Source: Fragilariopsis cylindrus CCMP1102 (lineage: Eukaryota > Bacillariophyta > Bacillariophyceae > Bacillariales > Bacillariaceae). Taken from it: DNA of 64,000 nt. The notes below the pieces were generated by a model that was given only the letters and a program-made list of their open reading frames with translations, was not told the DNA's origin and did not search any database. The translations under genes and the position numbers were made by a program. The stretch spans positions 89,184-153,183 of the forward strand of contig FMBT01000397.1 in NCBI GenBank assembly GCA_900095095.1, written 5' to 3'. Of the stretch, positions 10,102 through 19,513 are shown one piece after another (the first letter of the stretch is position 1; each line of letters begins with the position of its first letter).

Positions 10102-12356
10102 TCTTTCAAATGTGTTTGTATTGTTATGATCTTTGCATCCTTAAGGAAACCACACGTTCCGAACCCGATGTGTTCTGATACTGAGATTAGAAATCTGTAT
10201 CCTCTTACAAACATAATGTCAACTGCCAACGTAACTTCACGATATTTATCTGATATAGTAAGTGGCAACTTAAATGATTCCATCCTTACTTGTTTTGTAG
10301 TCTTTCTTACTGTCTTTCCTTTTAAACATTTTACATTAGGACCGTATATGATCTCTGCAACCTTAATATCTGTTGGAGTTACTGGACAGTTTCTTATCTG
10401 ACCAGTGCTCACTGCTGATATGTAATCTCCTAATGACATTGGTCCTGTACTATTGTGTAACCTTCTTGCAACCTCTGCTCTCCTTACATCTTTATTTGAG
10501 AACTGTTCTTTTTGCTTTTCAACTGTTGTTAGGAATGCATGTTCGCTAGTAGGATGTACTTCGAAATCACTATAATGTAGTCCTTTCTTTGATTCAAAGA
10601 ATGCTCTACTCGTTCCCTTCTCTCTGTGTGTAGCAATAAAACCTCTTCCATTATCACTATCATACGTGATGTGGTAGTACTTCTTAACTCTCTTCATTGA
10701 TAATATATTACAACGTCCATCTTCATCTAGCCATACTGGCTCCGGAAGTCCTGCGAAATCTCCAACCCAGTTTGTTGTTCTGCTTCCAGCATTACATTTA
10801 ACATCCACATACATGTTTATTTGTCTAATATTTGTTAATAATCTCCTATTTGAGAAGATGTTTACTGTTGAGCAGTTATCCAATAATACCCACCATACAC
10901 TTATTTCACTGCTTAGCATCTGACTTAATACTTGATTACATGCTTGCTCCATATCAAACATGCCAGCCTTCTTATCACCTCGTGTACAGAAAGAGAATTC
11001 AAAATCATCAGTATACGTTGTTACTGCTTCTGTATGATTCAGATCTTCTTTCACTATCGTATCTGTTGTTGCTGCAGCTATATCAGTTTTACTTTCTTCT
11101 GCCTTGTTGTTTCCATTACTGATCTTTTTATCTGGACATTCATATGCTCTGTGTCCTTCTTTGAAGCAGACAAAGCACTTTCCTGTGAACTTGTAGCCTC
11201 CTCCAGTACCATCCTGTGCGAATGCTAAATCTGATCCGTCACTGTTGTCTTCATTCTTCTTTCCTTTCTGCTTATTGTTACTGGAATAATTCAACAGTAA
11301 CTTCTGTGCATCTGCCAACGTAAGTGGATAAGGAGAATATCCTTTCAAGTGATCGTCATGTAAGTCTGTTAGTAACTTTGTATACCTTCCTTTGTCAGCC
11401 TTCATCATAAATACTGTTGCAAGCATTGCTTCCTTTCCCTTAATGTTGCACTCTATCTTTTCTTTAGTGGTGCATTTAGCATATTCTGTATCATACATTG
11501 TTTCTGCCATATATCTGTTTACTCCGATATTAACAATATTACCACCAACTGCTTCTAGTACAATTGCCTTATTCTTGAATGATTGCAAGTAATCAATATT
11601 ACTTTCAGATTGTGATTGCTTTTCACTGTATATTGCTTCTTGTGCTTTTGCTATTGCCATCAATGGGAAATCCTGTGCTTGGTAATTATACGATATACGT
11701 TGTAAGAGTCCCAATAGTCCTATTGGATCAAACAGTAGTCGGATCATTTCATACTTCTCCTGACATTTCAATTCATGAATCATTTCGTCAGTGCATTGAC
11801 CATGTATTACTGTGTAACATAATTGCATATCCGTCTCAAACTTATCCTCTCTTTTACAATGTGTCTTAATCTTGTGATTGTATCTATCCATGTACTCGGC
11901 TGGTATTACGGTTGCTTTAGTGATAACGATCTTTTTCTTTGTATCTACATCGTCTTCGTCACTGTCACTTGCTTCTTCTTCTTCTTTGTCAAAATCAGAC
12001 AATATTGGCTTCTTTGGCATGCCTGTCGTCCAATCATGGAGTTCCATCTCCTCAAGTGACTGCATTACCTCTGCTGAGTACTTCGTACCTGTGTACGTTG
12101 ATATCTTCTTGTGTGTCTTCTTAAAATCATGGGCTTGGGTTGGTCCGGTATCAAAATAATAACCCTCCAGATCAGTTATTGCTCCTTTGAACTTAGCTTT
12201 TGTTGTAACTGTATCTTTATTATTATTTGCCTTCGGTTTACCATAGCGTCGATTACCTCTGTAACCTTTTGATCTTGAACTGCCATTGTCTGACTGAGTC
12301 TCTCTAGACTCAGTTGCTGGTGGTTCCTTCTTCTCTGCTGGTGGTTCAGTACCCAT
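10065..12356 (-). CDS. Copia Gag, protease and integrase N-terminal half
   Basis: The open frame extends from 12386, but 12356 is the first ATG (MGTEPPAEKKE); the longer frame opens with GTG. A charged N-terminus is followed by a UBN2-like Gag body. The CCHC zinc knuckle is CFVCFKEGHRAYEC. LLDNCSTVNIF corresponds to the Copia protease active-site region, with DNCST in place of the usual D-S/T-G. ARRLHNSTG...RNCPVT is the pre-integrase zinc-binding region, and LAVDIMFVRG supplies the first integrase Asp. The frame leaves the homologous reading near 10117-10135: the coding sense resumes in another frame as NTFERVCNLYKTRGF, and this frame then ends at 10065. Confidence 0.85.
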   Translation of the reverse strand: MGTEPPAEKKEPPATESRETQSDNGSSRSKGYRGNRRYGKPKANNNKDTVTTKAKFKGAITDLEGYYFDTGPTQAHDFKKTHKKISTYTGTKYSAEVMQSLEEMELHDWTTGMPKKPILSDFDKEEEEASDSDEDDVDTKKKIVITKATVIPAEYMDRYNHKIKTHCKREDKFETDMQLCYTVIHGQCTDEMIHELKCQEKYEMIRLLFDPIGLLGLLQRISYNYQAQDFPLMAIAKAQEAIYSEKQSQSESNIDYLQSFKNKAIVLEAVGGNIVNIGVNRYMAETMYDTEYAKCTTKEKIECNIKGKEAMLATVFMMKADKGRYTKLLTDLHDDHLKGYSPYPLTLADAQKLLLNYSSNNKQKGKKNEDNSDGSDLAFAQDGTGGGYKFTGKCFVCFKEGHRAYECPDKKISNGNNKAEESKTDIAAATTDTIVKEDLNHTEAVTTYTDDFEFSFCTRGDKKAGMFDMEQACNQVLSQMLSSEISVWWVLLDNCSTVNIFSNRRLLTNIRQINMYVDVKCNAGSRTTNWVGDFAGLPEPVWLDEDGRCNILSMKRVKKYYHITYDSDNGRGFIATHREKGTSRAFFESKKGLHYSDFEVHPTSEHAFLTTVEKQKEQFSNKDVRRAEVARRLHNSTGPMSLGDYISAVSTGQIRNCPVTPTDIKVAEIIYGPNVKCLKGKTVRKTTKQVRMESFKLPLTISDKYREVTLAVDIMFVRGYRFLISVSEHIGFGTCGFLKDAKIITIQTHLKECVTCIRLEDLE

Positions 12357-12405
12357 TATCAACTGTTGTGTATATGGGTTGACCACTTCTTTTCTCTCTT
12401 CTCGG

Positions 12406-12419
12406 CTCTTTTTAATTTG
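12406..12419 (-). promoter_or_regulatory. Putative self-priming primer-binding site
   Basis: The first 14 internal bases in element sense, directly abutting the LTR, read CAAATTAAAAAGAG. This is the exact reverse complement of CTCTTTTTAATTTG inside the LTR (12514-12501). It does not begin with TGG, as a site pairing with a tRNA 3' CCA end would. In Tf1 of fission yeast the 5' end of the mRNA pairs with the primer site and primes reverse transcription. This arrangement fits that model if transcription begins near 12514, which the sequence alone does not show. Confidence 0.55.
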
Positions 12420-12827
12420 TGTTGTTTTTCAATCTACACTAGTAGTAATAAACTAACTAAGTAAACCAAAAGGTTTATGAATTTGTATTGCTAACCTAAA
12501 CAAATTAAAAAGAGTGAGACCAGTGTGTGGTCCTTCTACACCAAGTCTCCACACACACTCACTTCACTTATCTACTACTACTACTCAATCCTATTAACAT
12601 TCTTACATACCGATATTCAATTCAAATAGTGAGCTCACTCGCTTTACTGACTCGCCAACTCCATATCGTATCACTTATTCCTTATATAGATATACATATA
12701 GGTATATATACTATATGATCATATTGCTTCGCCACACCTCGCTTACGCTCGCTCTCGCTCGCTTAAGTAACGGATCCATGACATCATGTGACGTCACAAC
12801 ATGTGTGCGCGAGGTGGATCCCAAACA
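12420..12827 (-). repeat. 5' LTR of the Copia element
   Basis: Identical to 6740-7147. In element sense it contains TATATAAG near 12689-12682 and the segment CTCTTTTTAATTTG (12514-12501), which is perfectly complementary to the primer-site position just inside this LTR. Confidence 0.95.
12788..12797. promoter_or_regulatory. CRE/bZIP-type palindrome, 5' LTR copy
   Basis: Same GTGACGTCAC palindrome in the promoter-bearing LTR. It is also only 36 bp upstream of the resumed SOUL coding sequence. Confidence 0.45.
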
Positions 12828-12832
12828 CTTTA
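12828..12832. repeat. Target-site duplication CTTTA, right
   Basis: Second copy of the 5-bp duplication. Removing the element plus one copy restores the SOUL frame. Confidence 0.95.
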
Positions 12833-13559
12833 CTTCTGGAGAGAAGCGGAAAAGTTGGAAAAACCTAGTTACATCGTACTCCAAACACTATCCAATAATG
12901 TTGAAATTCGACGATACGAACCATATTTAATTGCCGAAACGATGGATGGTAATAATGGATTCCGAAAGTCAAGTCCACAAGGGTTCCGGGTTTGTGCTGG
13001 TTACATTTTTGGAAAAAATAAATCAAGGAGCAGTAGCAGTAGTAGCACTAAGAATGACGAATCCACGAAAATGGCAATGACGGCACCGGTACGAGTCAGT
13101 GGTTCCTCTGAAAAGATGGCGATGACAGCCCCCGTAAGAGTACAAGGTTCAGACGAGGGTAATACTAGTAGTAGTAGTAGCAGAAAACGTTCCTCTATAT
13201 TCAATTATTTCAATAATAGTAAGGGTAAGACTAAAGTATCATTTGTGATTGGAAAAAAGTATTCAAAGCAAACAGCACCAAAACCATTAGACAACAATGT
13301 AAAAGTTCGTGAAGTACCAGCACATACGTTAGCGGTACGAACATTCTCAGGACCACCACCCACCGATGATCGAGTGGAAGTAGAACGACAAATTACCATT
13401 AATACATTATTAACAGATCCCAACATCATGATGATGAAAGTAACTACTAAATCCATCAAAGCAGGTGAAACTTTTGTCTATGGATATCATGATCCGTTCG
13501 TTACACCAAATTTCTTACGACGAAATGAAGTTGCATTGTTGATAGAAGGTAGTGCTTAA

Positions 13560-13951
13560 GATTGTGTATTATAAAATGATGATCACCTTTAATAGAAAGA
13601 AATTTATTTTAGAAGCACAATTATTCTATTTTATTATATTAGCGTTGTTTTTCTTTGTTCTCTCTCTCGTCTGTACGGGGGGGGGGGGGGGAGAGAAGTA
13701 GGTAGAGCTACTTCGAAGTAGTATGCAGTGTCGTCACTACTACTGTATATTGTGCAAGCACGTTTCCTTTGAATACAGTACCGTATACTACAATCACTCA
13801 CTTCTTTCTTGTGTACTGTGTATTATTATTAAATTAAACAAACAAACGATTACAATTACAATTGTTGAGGAAACATAAGTTACTGTAATTCTTCCTCCGT
13901 TTTCCGGAAAACGCGCAGAGCGAAGGGCTATCGTGAGGAATTTTCACACCA
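13560..13951. other. Intergenic region, 3' flank of SOUL
   Basis: Contains a 15-base G run (13677-13691) and, near 13900, the palindrome TTTTCCGGAAAA. No gene seen. Confidence 0.5.
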
Positions 13952-13984
13952 TACCAGTTAATAATATAACCGCGGGACGCGCAT
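13952..13984 (+). repeat. Terminal inverted repeat, left
   Basis: 33 bp ending GGGACGCGCAT; exact reverse complement of 15106-15138. Confidence 0.85.
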
Positions 13985-14133
13985 TGACACCTTTGGATGC
14001 CTTATAGTGTGTTGATTCTTTAAATATAATGATTGAATTAGACGAAATCCAAATATACAGTCTCCTTGAATACATTAAACACTGTTGTTCTTTATATTCT
14101 GATGTGAGAGATTAAATCACGAATCGACATGTA

Positions 14134-14286
14134 TTCGTCGACGTTACACTTGCCTTTTTTTGAAAATAATTTCATGAGCACTCACTTACCACTACGTAGA
14201 AAAGTGTACTGCGCGCGTGTACAAGAGTGACACCAAAAAAAATTGTGATATTATTTAAAAAAAAAGGCAAGTGTAACGTCGACGAA
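14134..14286. repeat. Internal inverted repeat 1 (28 bp arms)
   Basis: Arms 14134-14161 and 14259-14286, perfect complements, with TTCGTCGACGTTACACTTGC at the outer end and a ~97-bp loop. It could form a stable stem in RNA or single-stranded DNA. Confidence 0.8.
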
Positions 14287-14321
14287 CTGTATATCGATCA
14301 ATATACGTCCAATCAATATAA

Positions 14322-14738
14322 ACTTACAAGACGAAATATAGATATCTGTACTCTTAACAAGTGCAAAAAGTTTAGGTTGAATTTGTTCATTTGGGAATAT
14401 TCTATGAGGACGTATATGGGTGGCAGGCAAATTTCGAATTGTCAGGAAGAGGTGTACAAGAGAGGAGGATTAAAAATCAAATAATAGAGTATGAACAAAA
14501 CTAGTAGTATAGATGTCTCTATTATCGTCATATTAGCTACATCGATAATTTCTACTGTTATTGTTACATCAAGAGAGGACCCATTGTCAACGGATATGTT
14601 GCACGTGTTTTTCAAGAAATATTCTAAATCGCCTGCCATACCTATATGACCTCATATAATTTCCCCCAAATGACCAAATTCAACTGAAACTTTTTTCACT
14701 AGTTAAGAGTACAGATATCTATATTTCGTCTGGTAAGT
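14322..14738. repeat. Internal inverted repeat 2 (37 bp arms)
   Basis: Arms 14322-14358 and 14702-14738 with one mismatch; the shared core is ATAGATATCTGTACTCTTAA. The loop is ~340 bp. Confidence 0.8.
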
Positions 14739-15105
14739 TTGTATTCAACAGATTGATATCTATGGAGTTTCGATTCATTACATTCCCATTGTCATGATGA
14801 TGGGATAATTTTCTATTTCTATTCTTACTGCACATAAAATAATTTTCCTACCAGTAACGCGAGTAATGCGCGATAATTTTTTGGTGTCAGGCTAGCTTTT
14901 TTTATTTTTCACGCTCCAAAAAAAGAAGCAAGGTAGTAAGCTATCTATACAGACATGAATATCGAATATAAACTTTATTCCTTCTATAGCATGCTTCCTT
15001 TATGTGTTACCTGTAATTGTATCTAATATCATAGAGTGATCGGAGCATGTTAACGGACACATAAGAGAGATGGCACATTAGGTGTCTCTTTAGTCCCGCA
15101 GTTAT

Positions 15106-15138
15106 ATGCGCGTCCCGCGGTTATATTATTAACTGGTA
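15106..15138 (-). repeat. Terminal inverted repeat, right
   Basis: Starts ATGCGCGTCCCGCGG; exact reverse complement of the left repeat. Confidence 0.85.
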
Positions 15139-15834
15139 CACCGTAGTACTGTAAAAGCACTTGTTTTTTTTCAAGACGTTTTTGTTTGCGAGGCAGAGAC
15201 AACAAGGGAATACGGCACCACAGTTCCTACTGTACGCCAATACAGTACGGATAGTACAGTAACACGTTGTTTTTTCCTCTCTTTTTTACACAGAGAGCAA
15301 TGATGGAACACTCTCTTGGGGGGGAGAGTGTAGAGAGGGGTCTACACTAATATAAAAAAAGAGAGGGGAGGAGAGGGTTGATACGAAGCGCGTGCTTGCT
15401 TATGTTTTGGTTTTTTCATAATTGAGACACTCGTGATTACTTTATTTATAGCTTATATCTATGTCATTAAAATATTTTCAGTCATTAAATAATAGTTAGT
15501 AATAATAATTCTCGCGCGCATGTTCATTCGCTCGCGCAACAAAGGGCCCGATTCCGAGCGATGATTAAGGGCCTGATCCGAAATGCTTTTCATTCCTTTC
15601 ACAATCAAAATAATAAAATGAACGAAAGTAAAAAAGAATAGGCAGTACCGGTTCATGGAGTGGTATCAATCAGTGCGAATGATTGTGAGTTTTCCTTTCT
15701 TTTTTTTCTTTTCCGAACAAGAACAATGAGTAAAAGCAACACAACGCAGCAGATCATTAATTTTTTGTAAACAATTCATGTTAATTTAACAACGTAAATC
15801 AATCATCAAAATCATCATCATCATCATCATCATC
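15139..15834. other. Intergenic region upstream of a secreted-protein gene
   Basis: No gene seen. It includes purine-rich GGGGGGAGAG tracts near 15320-15375 and an ATC trinucleotide run ending directly at the downstream start codon. Confidence 0.5.
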
Positions 15835-16695
15835 ATGAAGCTTACTGGTTCTACTGTTACGATGATCACATACCTTTTGGTAGGTCTTATCTGTTGCTCC
15901 ACCATCAAAGGTGTTGAGGCAAATGAACTGAAGTTACGTGCACGAGAAAAGATGCGCAAAGATAAAGCTGAACGTCAACTTCAAGCAGACAATGCTGGTC
16001 TAGTCTTTTCACGTGGATATGTGTGTATTACTAGACAACAAGATTTTGCTTTTGTTATTCCTCAACAACAGAGTATTGTTCCTGAAGATTTGTTTGATCT
16101 TAATTTGTTAGGTTCATCAACACTCCAATCAGGTGGAATTTATGATCCAGCGGATGTACAAATTGTTGATCGTTTGGGTACATCTGAAGCTGATAATTTT
16201 TTTGGCGAATTAGCACGAGGACAATTTGCTGGACAACGTCAACCTAAGTTCATTCCACAAAAGGATCCAGGATTCTTCTTTAATGGTGAATGTGTTGCAA
16301 CACAAGTTAGAGGAACTCTAATTTTAGGACATTCATGTTTACTAAACTTATGTTTAGGTGGTGGTGGATACAATTGTTTAGCCATTTATGCTGGATCTAA
16401 ATTTGTTTTTAATCCATTGGAACAAGTTCTTTTATCTCCTTCTACCTTTCCTGAATCCCCAAATCCTGGTTCAATTGTTCCTTCATTGCCTCCAAGTTAT
16501 CCAGGAACTATCATTGGTGGTACTGGTTTGTTTGTTGGTGCTGTTGGATATGTGGATGTTACAACTATTACGGGTAGTACTTTAACTCCCGCCTCCAGCG
16601 TTACAGAAACAATCAAAGCCAATCTCTCACAAGCTGGATACATTACCCAAAAGATTAACGTGGTAACAAATGTTCCTCTTCCTGTAGCTCCATAA
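15835..16695 (+). CDS. Secreted protein with a dirigent/allene-oxide-cyclase-like barrel signature
   Basis: 286 aa, single exon. Residues 1-29 form a signal peptide (hydrophobic core MITYLLVGLICCSTI, likely cleaved after GVEA). A basic segment RAREKMRKDKAERQLQ follows and may be a propeptide. The mature part has FFFNGECVATQVRG, two close cysteines in HSCLLNLCLGGGGYNC, and IIGGTGLFVGAVGYVDV. The GGTGxFxGAxGxV pattern is characteristic of dirigent and allene oxide cyclase barrel proteins, which supports that fold but not an activity. The start is the ATG that ends an ATC repeat. Assignment to the fold is tentative; secretion is likely. Confidence 0.6.
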   Translation: MKLTGSTVTMITYLLVGLICCSTIKGVEANELKLRAREKMRKDKAERQLQADNAGLVFSRGYVCITRQQDFAFVIPQQQSIVPEDLFDLNLLGSSTLQSGGIYDPADVQIVDRLGTSEADNFFGELARGQFAGQRQPKFIPQKDPGFFFNGECVATQVRGTLILGHSCLLNLCLGGGGYNCLAIYAGSKFVFNPLEQVLLSPSTFPESPNPGSIVPSLPPSYPGTIIGGTGLFVGAVGYVDVTTITGSTLTPASSVTETIKANLSQAGYITQKINVVTNVPLPVAP

Positions 16696-17438
16696 AGAAG
16701 ATCAAAAAGAAGAATGACTTCAAACGTAAAAATGTAAGACCAACATGCATTATCTATTCACAATCAACGCATCAACCAATCAATCAATAAGAGAAAACAA
16801 AATTATTCATTTGAAAAAAGGACTTTATTAACAAAGAGAGAGAGTCAGCCAGTCAGTCAGTCAGTCACTTTACAATTTATCATTACATATAATAATTCAA
16901 ATCAGAAAAACAAGTTGGCATTATTAAACAATACATAGGATATAAGAAATAGTACATATTATTATAGTATTTAAATCTACTACTGCTTCTACTGCTTCTA
17001 CTACTTGTACAAAAGTTAATGATAGGCACAACACTACTATTATAGGGATCAAAAAAATAATAAAGTCCACAATGATGATGATGATGATGACAATAACGAT
17101 TTCGACGTCGACACCTGCTGACACGATAACGACGACGACCAGCGGTTATAATTATTTTTACGACGGTTGTGTCTATATCTGTGACATCGATTGATGATGG
17201 TACTATTATTAAGGATCGCAGTAGTAGTAGTAGTAGCAACCATGATTGATTGATTGATTAATTGATTGTCTTATCTTATCGTATCGTATTGCTTGGATTG
17301 ATTTAAACTGGAACTGTAAACAGCAATATAATGTTACTTTTACTATACTGTTGCTTTGCGGGCGGGTTTCGTTGTGTTGCTGTTTCGTTCTGTACCGGTA
17401 TATGCGTTTCAATTTAAAAACGTGTTTATCATACTGTA
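16696..17438. other. Intergenic region
   Basis: Lies between the convergent secreted-protein and sulfotransferase genes. It holds GA, GTCA and ATG/ATT-type simple repeats (for example GTCA units at 16850-16866). The short ORFs are compositional. No gene seen. Confidence 0.5.
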
Positions 17439-19252
17439 TTATGATGAGGCAGCAGAATAATCCGAATAGGATGGTGGCATTTCATATCCGAAGAGTTCCA
17501 TAATTTCTGGTGTAAATACTTCATTGGCTACTAAAAAATCTGCTTCGGACATCCCCGTGAATCGTTGTTCATCGGATCCATATTTGACCATTGCGGATAT
17601 CATATTGGTCGAACTTTTATGTGCGGCACCCCACTTCGCACTATCGACCACGTAACGAAATATGGCATCCTCATGCCGTGGCACAGCACCCGCACATTGA
17701 CACACCGTTTCGATTAATTCCTTTGCATGGAATTGTATATCTTCAAATCGTACAATTAATCTAGGATAATCGGCCTCTAAGTATTGTTTGTACCATTCTC
17801 CCCAATAATGGGCCAGTGATTGAAATTCGGCGGGTGGTTTATACGCAATTTTTAATTTAATCATCTCGGGTGTCCCATTACTTAATAATTTCTTCTTGGC
17901 CAAATTGGGACATAACGAACCATACTTATGTGGCCATCGTGCTTCGTATCCATGTTTACACATACTTTGCATCCAGGTATAGGGATCTCTTACTAAGACA
18001 ATTGGCATGACATTGGTCTTGTTCACTTTGAAATCATGACCAGCTGTATTCGTCCATCTACGTTCCGCAAGCATGTGTTTTCTGTACAGCATGTGATTGT
18101 GTTATTTATGTATGAACGTGTCGGAAGGAAAAAAGAAGGAAAGTATCTTGGGTGAGATGAGATACATTTAGTTCAACATGCACGCACAAAACACAATGCA
18201 ATAAAGAAGAAATCAAGAATAGAACAGTATAGTATAGTACAGTACAGTACAGTATTTTAGTTTAGTACTACAACGTAAAAATAATATACGTACCCCCACG
18301 GAACTTGCCACCGAGTACCACCCGCTTTATCATGTTTATTATTTGGTAATTTACAATTTTCAGAAATATACATAGCAAAGGGATTTGTTCCGGTATTGAA
18401 CATTCCTGATGTACCAATCGACGCATCGTCTATTGGGAATTTCGTACGAAATTCTTCACATCGTTCTAATCCTAATATTACTGGCTTTTCACCATACAGT
18501 TTTGTCACCGACGTCCATTTTGGCAATATGGAGATCGCAATGGGATCAATATCGACAATCCCTGCTTCATTTAAGATATCGACTAATCGTTCACGACCCT
18601 GAATTGCCTCGTCGTAGGTCATATTGGATAATGTATGTATTTCTTTTTCACTTAATCCTAACATATCTGTTAAATCTTCTCGTTTAATGGATGTGATGGG
18701 ATTATATACCACTTTCCCTGCCTTGTCACGTTTCTTTTCTAATTGTACTTTATTTTTTCGATCGTAGGCTTTAAATAATTTTCTTCTGGACTTTAACTTG
18801 GACATCTTGGATGATTCATATTGATTTTTAGTAGATTGTAAATTTGGTATCAATTCTGATAACGGTATTGGAATATGTTTTTGTGTATATAATGCCGTAC
18901 TTTGATAAGTTTCTCCTCCTCCTCCTCCTCCTCCTCCTCCTGATGTTGTCGTTCGTCGCAGCTGATCATTTTTAATTTTGTTGGCGTTGTTGCTGTTGTT
19001 GTTATTATTATTATCCTTCACGAATGATAATGCCACAAAGAAATATATTAAAAGTAAGGAAAGAACAATACATATCACAATAGCAAATAATAATGATCCA
19101 TTACTTCGATTACTGCTACTTGTGCTGCTAGTATTATTGAACTTATTTTTATTACGTAGTTTTGAAGATGTTTTTTTGGACGAGGAGGATGGTGACGACG
19201 ACGACACAGCACCATGTGGTTCATTCCGATGTCGCAAGGCACCAGTCATCAT
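17439..19252 (-). CDS. Sulfotransferase-like type II membrane protein (paralogue B)
   Basis: Two exons, 19252-18294 and 18081-17439; the intron starts GTACGT, ends in CAG and splits one Gly codon. The protein is 533 aa. Residues ~54-76 are a signal anchor (LLFAIVICIVLSLLLIYFFVAL) after a basic S/N-rich cytosolic tail. A poly-Gly run (nine GGA/GGT-type codons, near 18918-18944) lies in the stem. The catalytic part has PVILGLERCEEFR, GTSGMFNTGTN near residue 279 (putative phosphosulfate loop), TRWQVPWGKH across the splice, LVRDPYTWMQSMCKHGY, SLAHYWGEWYKQYL, and LIVRFEDIQFHAKELIETVCQCAG. It aligns throughout with the gene at 4630-6324 but has lost or never gained the last intron of that gene. 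Probably a Golgi sulfotransferase; substrate unknown. Confidence 0.78.
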
Positions 19253-19513
19253 GTGGAACTACAGTACTCCGATCCGAGCTACTTGTACTATATATCCTCA
19301 ACAGTGTCGCTCGTTGGTCTACCAAATAATGTTCGTGGAGTCGAGGTCAGGATGGTGGTACAGTTCTTATTGTGTTTAATTGGTATTAAAAAAAAAGTCA
19401 ATTACAACAACAACAAAAAAATTGGATTTTTCTGAAAAAATGACTTTGACGAAGTGCCGTTCGTTTCGTTTAAAATCATACCTGGTCGTTTGAAAATTTG
19501 AAATTAGGACTAA

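Larger units (their letters stand above)
6740..12827 (-). mobile_element. Copia-class LTR retrotransposon, full length (6,088 bp)
   Basis: Two 408-bp LTRs (6740-7147 and 12420-12827) are identical by direct comparison, bounded by TG...CA and flanked by a 5-bp duplication CTTTA. Internal coding on the minus strand is gag with a CCHC knuckle, an aspartic-protease-like segment, integrase (D, D and E motifs visible), reverse transcriptase with HVDD in place of YVDD, then RNase H. The order integrase before RT defines Ty1/Copia. It resembles the CoDi Copia groups of diatoms, but I cannot assign a clade. Identical LTRs indicate recent insertion. The pol frame is broken at two clear sites (near 10117-10135 and 9839-9842) and probably two more (near 9164 and 9000-9060), so this copy may need proteins in trans, or the breaks may be sequence errors. 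Confidence 0.95.
6657..13559 (+). pseudogene. SOUL heme-binding protein gene split by a Copia insertion
   Basis: The first 83 coding bases are 6657-6739 (MILPALLVKL...LRYGGGL plus two bases of the next codon). The rest is 12833-13559. Joining 6739 to 12833 restores an uninterrupted frame through TAC TTC TGG AGA, giving a 269-aa protein. The downstream part shows the SOUL/HBP family features: VEIRRYEPYLIAET near the start, the MTAPV motif, VKVREVPAHTLAVRTFSG, and a closing YDPFVTP...RRNEV-type end (here YHDPFVTPNFLRRNEVALLIEG). The MTAPV motif occurs twice (KMAMTAPVRV at 13067 and 13118), an odd internal duplication. SOUL proteins bind heme or tetrapyrroles and in algae are often plastid- or eyespot-associated. 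As assembled the gene is broken. A shortened product could start at the ATG at 12801 inside the downstream LTR, which is in frame. Another allele may be intact. Confidence 0.9.
13952..15138. mobile_element. 1,187-bp element with 33-bp terminal inverted repeats and nested hairpins
   Basis: A 33-bp sequence starting TACCAGTTAATAATATAACC occurs at 13952-13984, and its exact reverse complement at 15106-15138. Two further inverted repeats are nested inside: 14134-14161 with 14259-14286 (28 bp, perfect) and 14322-14358 with 14702-14738 (37 bp, one mismatch). I see no clear target duplication and no transposase; the 85-codon ORF 14227-14484 spans parts of the internal repeats and has no recognisable domain. 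It is most likely a non-autonomous DNA transposon or other foldback element. Confidence 0.65.

Noticed and set aside
14227-14484. 85-codon ORF inside the inverted-repeat element
   Set aside because: No recognisable domain; it covers arms of the internal inverted repeats, so its openness is likely chance.
13952-15138. Target-site duplication around the 33-bp terminal repeats
   Set aside because: The flanks (ACACCA on the left, CACCGT on the right) share CACC but not in register with the repeat ends, so no duplication is claimed.
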